Position numbers and translations under genes: made by a program. The notes under the pieces were generated by a model. That model did no database searches. It saw only the letters and a list, made by a program, of their open reading frames with translations, and was not told the origin of the DNA. DNA of 26,142 nt from Lachnospiraceae bacterium. GTDB lineage: Bacteria > Bacillota_A > Clostridia > Lachnospirales > Lachnospiraceae. Location: assembly GCA_016281675.1 (NCBI GenBank), contig JAEEJD010000141.1, positions 1 to 26,142 on the forward strand. The letters run 5' to 3'. Below are positions 24,581 through 26,142 of the stretch, in pieces (the stretch's first letter is position 1; each line of letters starts with the position of its first letter).

Positions 24581-25651
24581 ATGATTTATGAAATATACGG
24601 AAAAGATGCACACATAATGACGAAAGAGCTGATGAGGGCGGCGAATGTATCGGATTCGGTACCGAGGGGTGCCGGCATTGCTCTTAAGCCGAACCTTGTA
24701 TGCGCCGGAACAGCGGAGACGGGTGCAACCACGCATGCCGGTGTCTTGTCGGGATGCATCGAATACTTGCAGGAAGCCGGCTTTTCCGACATATCCGTTA
24801 TCGAGAGTTCATGGATCGGAGGCAACACACAGGAGTCCGTAAAAGTATGCGGCTACGACGAAGTTTGCCGGAAGTATAATGTACCGTTTTACGACCTGAA
24901 AAAGGATAAAACGAAAAGGGTGGATACTCCGCTTCGTCCCATGGACATTTCCGCAAGGGCACTCGATGCGGATTACCTTATAGATCTTCCGGTTCTTAAA
25001 GGACACTGTCAGACGAGGATAACCTGCGCTCTGAAGAATCTGAAAGGTTGTATTCCCGATAACGAAAAGAGACAGTTTCATGCGGAAGGTCTGTTTAAAC
25101 CTATCGCGGCACTTGCCTCGGCTCTTATACCGGATCTTGTCATCGTAGACAGTATTTGCGGTGACCTTTATTTTGAAGAGGGCGGAAACCCTGTTCATAC
25201 AAACAGGATGATGTTGGGATCCGATGCGGTTCAGATGGATGCATACGGATGCCGGCTTATGGGTATCGATGTCGAAAGCGTGCCGTATATCGGACTTGCC
25301 GAAAAGTGGGGAGCCGGTAACTCGACGGTAAATCCCGAGGATATCGTAAGACTCAATCGCCCCGATGATTCCCGGGAATATCCGCCGGCATCGGGAATAG
25401 TTAAAAAACTTGTTCAAAACGTAAATGCTGACAGCGCATGTTCGGCTTGTTACGCAGCACTAGTAAGAGCACTCTATATTGCGGACAAGGAAGGCGCCCC
25501 GATAAAGGACAGGATATGTATCGGACAGGGATTCAGAGACAGGAAGCCTGACGGTATCGGGATAGGAAGATGCTGCAAAAATGCGGATATTTGCGTTATG
25601 GGATGTCCGCCCACCCCGGATGCCATTTTGAAACAGCTCAGGTCACGCTGA
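24581..25651 (+). CDS. DUF362 family protein
   Basis: This 356-residue cytoplasmic protein matches the DUF362 layout: an early KPNLV strand, a central LIDLPVLKGH segment, a Lys-rich KNLKGCIP motif, and Asp-rich strands (LVIVDSI, AVQMDAYGCRLMGID). The C-terminal part carries cysteines (ACSACYAA, RCCKN, ICVMGCPPTP) that could bind an Fe-S cluster, although no full ferredoxin motif is seen. The family has no agreed general function; some members are linked to Fe-S or cofactor biology. The start at 24581 has no clear Shine-Dalgarno sequence and lies seven bases after the peptidase stop, so translation probably depends on the upstream gene. A downstream ATG at 24617 would shorten the first domain and is less likely. 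Confidence 0.8.
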   Translation: MIYEIYGKDAHIMTKELMRAANVSDSVPRGAGIALKPNLVCAGTAETGATTHAGVLSGCIEYLQEAGFSDISVIESSWIGGNTQESVKVCGYDEVCRKYNVPFYDLKKDKTKRVDTPLRPMDISARALDADYLIDLPVLKGHCQTRITCALKNLKGCIPDNEKRQFHAEGLFKPIAALASALIPDLVIVDSICGDLYFEEGGNPVHTNRMMLGSDAVQMDAYGCRLMGIDVESVPYIGLAEKWGAGNSTVNPEDIVRLNRPDDSREYPPASGIVKKLVQNVNADSACSACYAALVRALYIADKEGAPIKDRICIGQGFRDRKPDGIGIGRCCKNADICVMGCPPTPDAILKQLRSR

Positions 25652-25671
25652 CAACCCCGGAAAGGATAAAT

Positions 25672-25753
25672 ATGGAATTTGCCTCGGTCGAAAAAGATGT
25701 TTTACGAGGATACCGGCTGGACAGATTATGAGCTTTACGAGTACAGAATTTGA
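25672..25753 (+). other. Gap with two tiny overlapping reading frames (possible gene remnant)
   Basis: The 118-base gap holds a 19-codon frame (25672-25731) with AAAGGA upstream. It also holds an 18-residue frame one base out of phase (25697-25753), which reads MFYEDTGWTDYELYEYRI. The second reads more like protein than chance, and a one-base deletion near the A-run at 25691 would join the two. It may be the decayed start of a lost gene or mean nothing. No promoter or terminator is evident. Confidence 0.2.
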
Positions 25754-25769
25754 CGATCAAAGGAGAGAA

Positions 25770-26142
25770 ATGAGAAAATCGGCCATTACTGCATTACTTG
25801 CTATACCTGTACTGCTCACCGCGTGCGCAGGATCTTCGGTTCCTGCTGTTCCGGATGTTTCTGCTGTTCCGGAGGTTCCTGCCGCTACGGATGTTCCGAA
25901 ACCGGAAGTATATGAAGTTTCGGTAAGCGAGCAGACGTTTATCAGAGATGGGAAGAAGATATTTGGGAAATTGTATATGCCCAAAGGAGAGGGCAAATAC
26001 CCGGCTGTTATTCTGTCTCATGCGTTTGGGGCCAATCTGTCGATGATGGAAGGATACGCAGATGCTTTTGCAAGAAACGGTATAATAGCGTATGCATTTG
26101 ATTTTATCGGTGGAGGGCATGACATAAAAAGCGATGGTGTCA
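25770..26142 (+). CDS. Lipoprotein alpha/beta hydrolase, N-terminal part (runs off the window)
   Basis: AAAGGAGAG precedes ATG 25770, and 124 codons are visible before the window ends. A lipoprotein signal ends in LLTAC (Cys19). It is followed by a short repetitive linker rich in Val-Pro-Ala/Asp (about 24-46), coded by degenerate GTTCC-type repeats. A hydrolase core then begins: a beta strand pair (FIRDGKKIFGKLYMPKG), YPAVILSHAFGAN where the oxyanion loop usually reads HGFG, and AYAFDFIGGG. The catalytic Ser, Asp and His lie beyond the end, so activity cannot be judged. It is probably an extracellular esterase or peptidase of the dienelactone-hydrolase/S9-like type. It follows the S15 lipoprotein and DUF362 genes on the same strand. 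Confidence 0.8.
   Translation, partial: MRKSAITALLAIPVLLTACAGSSVPAVPDVSAVPEVPAATDVPKPEVYEVSVSEQTFIRDGKKIFGKLYMPKGEGKYPAVILSHAFGANLSMMEGYADAFARNGIIAYAFDFIGGGHDIKSDGV

Overview
The window looks like chromosome of an anaerobic Firmicute, most likely a gut or rumen Lachnospiraceae (Butyrivibrio and relatives). The reasons are strong AGGAGG-type ribosome-binding sites, an NHLM-type exporter pair, an H-cluster ([FeFe]-hydrogenase-like) sensor protein, DUF2130 and DUF362 proteins, and the style of the 7TM hybrid kinases. The assignment is by family resemblance only. I see no rRNA, tRNA, CRISPR array, insertion sequence or phage genes, and no gene-free stretch longer than 300 bases.

Region 1 (1-1368): the 3' end of a glucosamine-6-phosphate-deaminase-like gene, then a 99-residue peptide gene with a classic double-glycine leader, a bidirectional terminator, and a convergent gene for a secreted amidase_3 cell-wall hydrolase.

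Region 2 (1500-10323): a long same-strand block. It begins with a 73-residue stub matching only the N-terminus of an NHLM HlyD-type adaptor, then two ABC transporters. The first has a C39 leader peptidase; both have intact ATPase motifs. After 63 bases comes a complete-looking partner-switching module: a STAS anti-anti-sigma protein, a GHKL-like protein that lacks its ATP-site motifs, an RsbW/SpoIIAB-like ATP-binding protein and a membrane-bound PP2C (SpoIIE/RsbU) phosphatase. A DUF2130 coiled-coil/nuclease-fold protein is appended. No sigma factor and no peptide-modifying enzyme is present. The simplest reading is a secreted, probably unmodified GG-leader protein, exported by a reduced NHLM machine and placed beside an environmental switch. 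That functional link is inferred from gene order.

Region 3 (10345-15239, minus strand): a 7TM-PAS hybrid histidine kinase that appears to be translated from a leaderless mRNA, and upstream of it a large secreted zinc metallopeptidase with a Pro/Ser-rich stalk and a Ser/Asp tail.

Region 4 (15455-21626): a sensory cassette. It has a soluble H-cluster/ferredoxin protein fused to a chemotaxis-receptor signalling domain, a 7TM protein with a degenerate HD-GYP domain and a duplicated C-terminal beta-rich domain, and an overlapping second hybrid histidine kinase. Together these suggest redox or H2 input feeding chemotaxis-like, c-di-GMP-like and phosphorelay outputs.

Region 5 (21736-26142): an HD-domain nucleotidase-like gene carrying an apparent remnant of an XRE helix-turn-helix N-terminus, a lipoprotein X-Pro dipeptidyl peptidase (S15), a DUF362 protein, and the start of a lipoprotein alpha/beta hydrolase that runs off the end.
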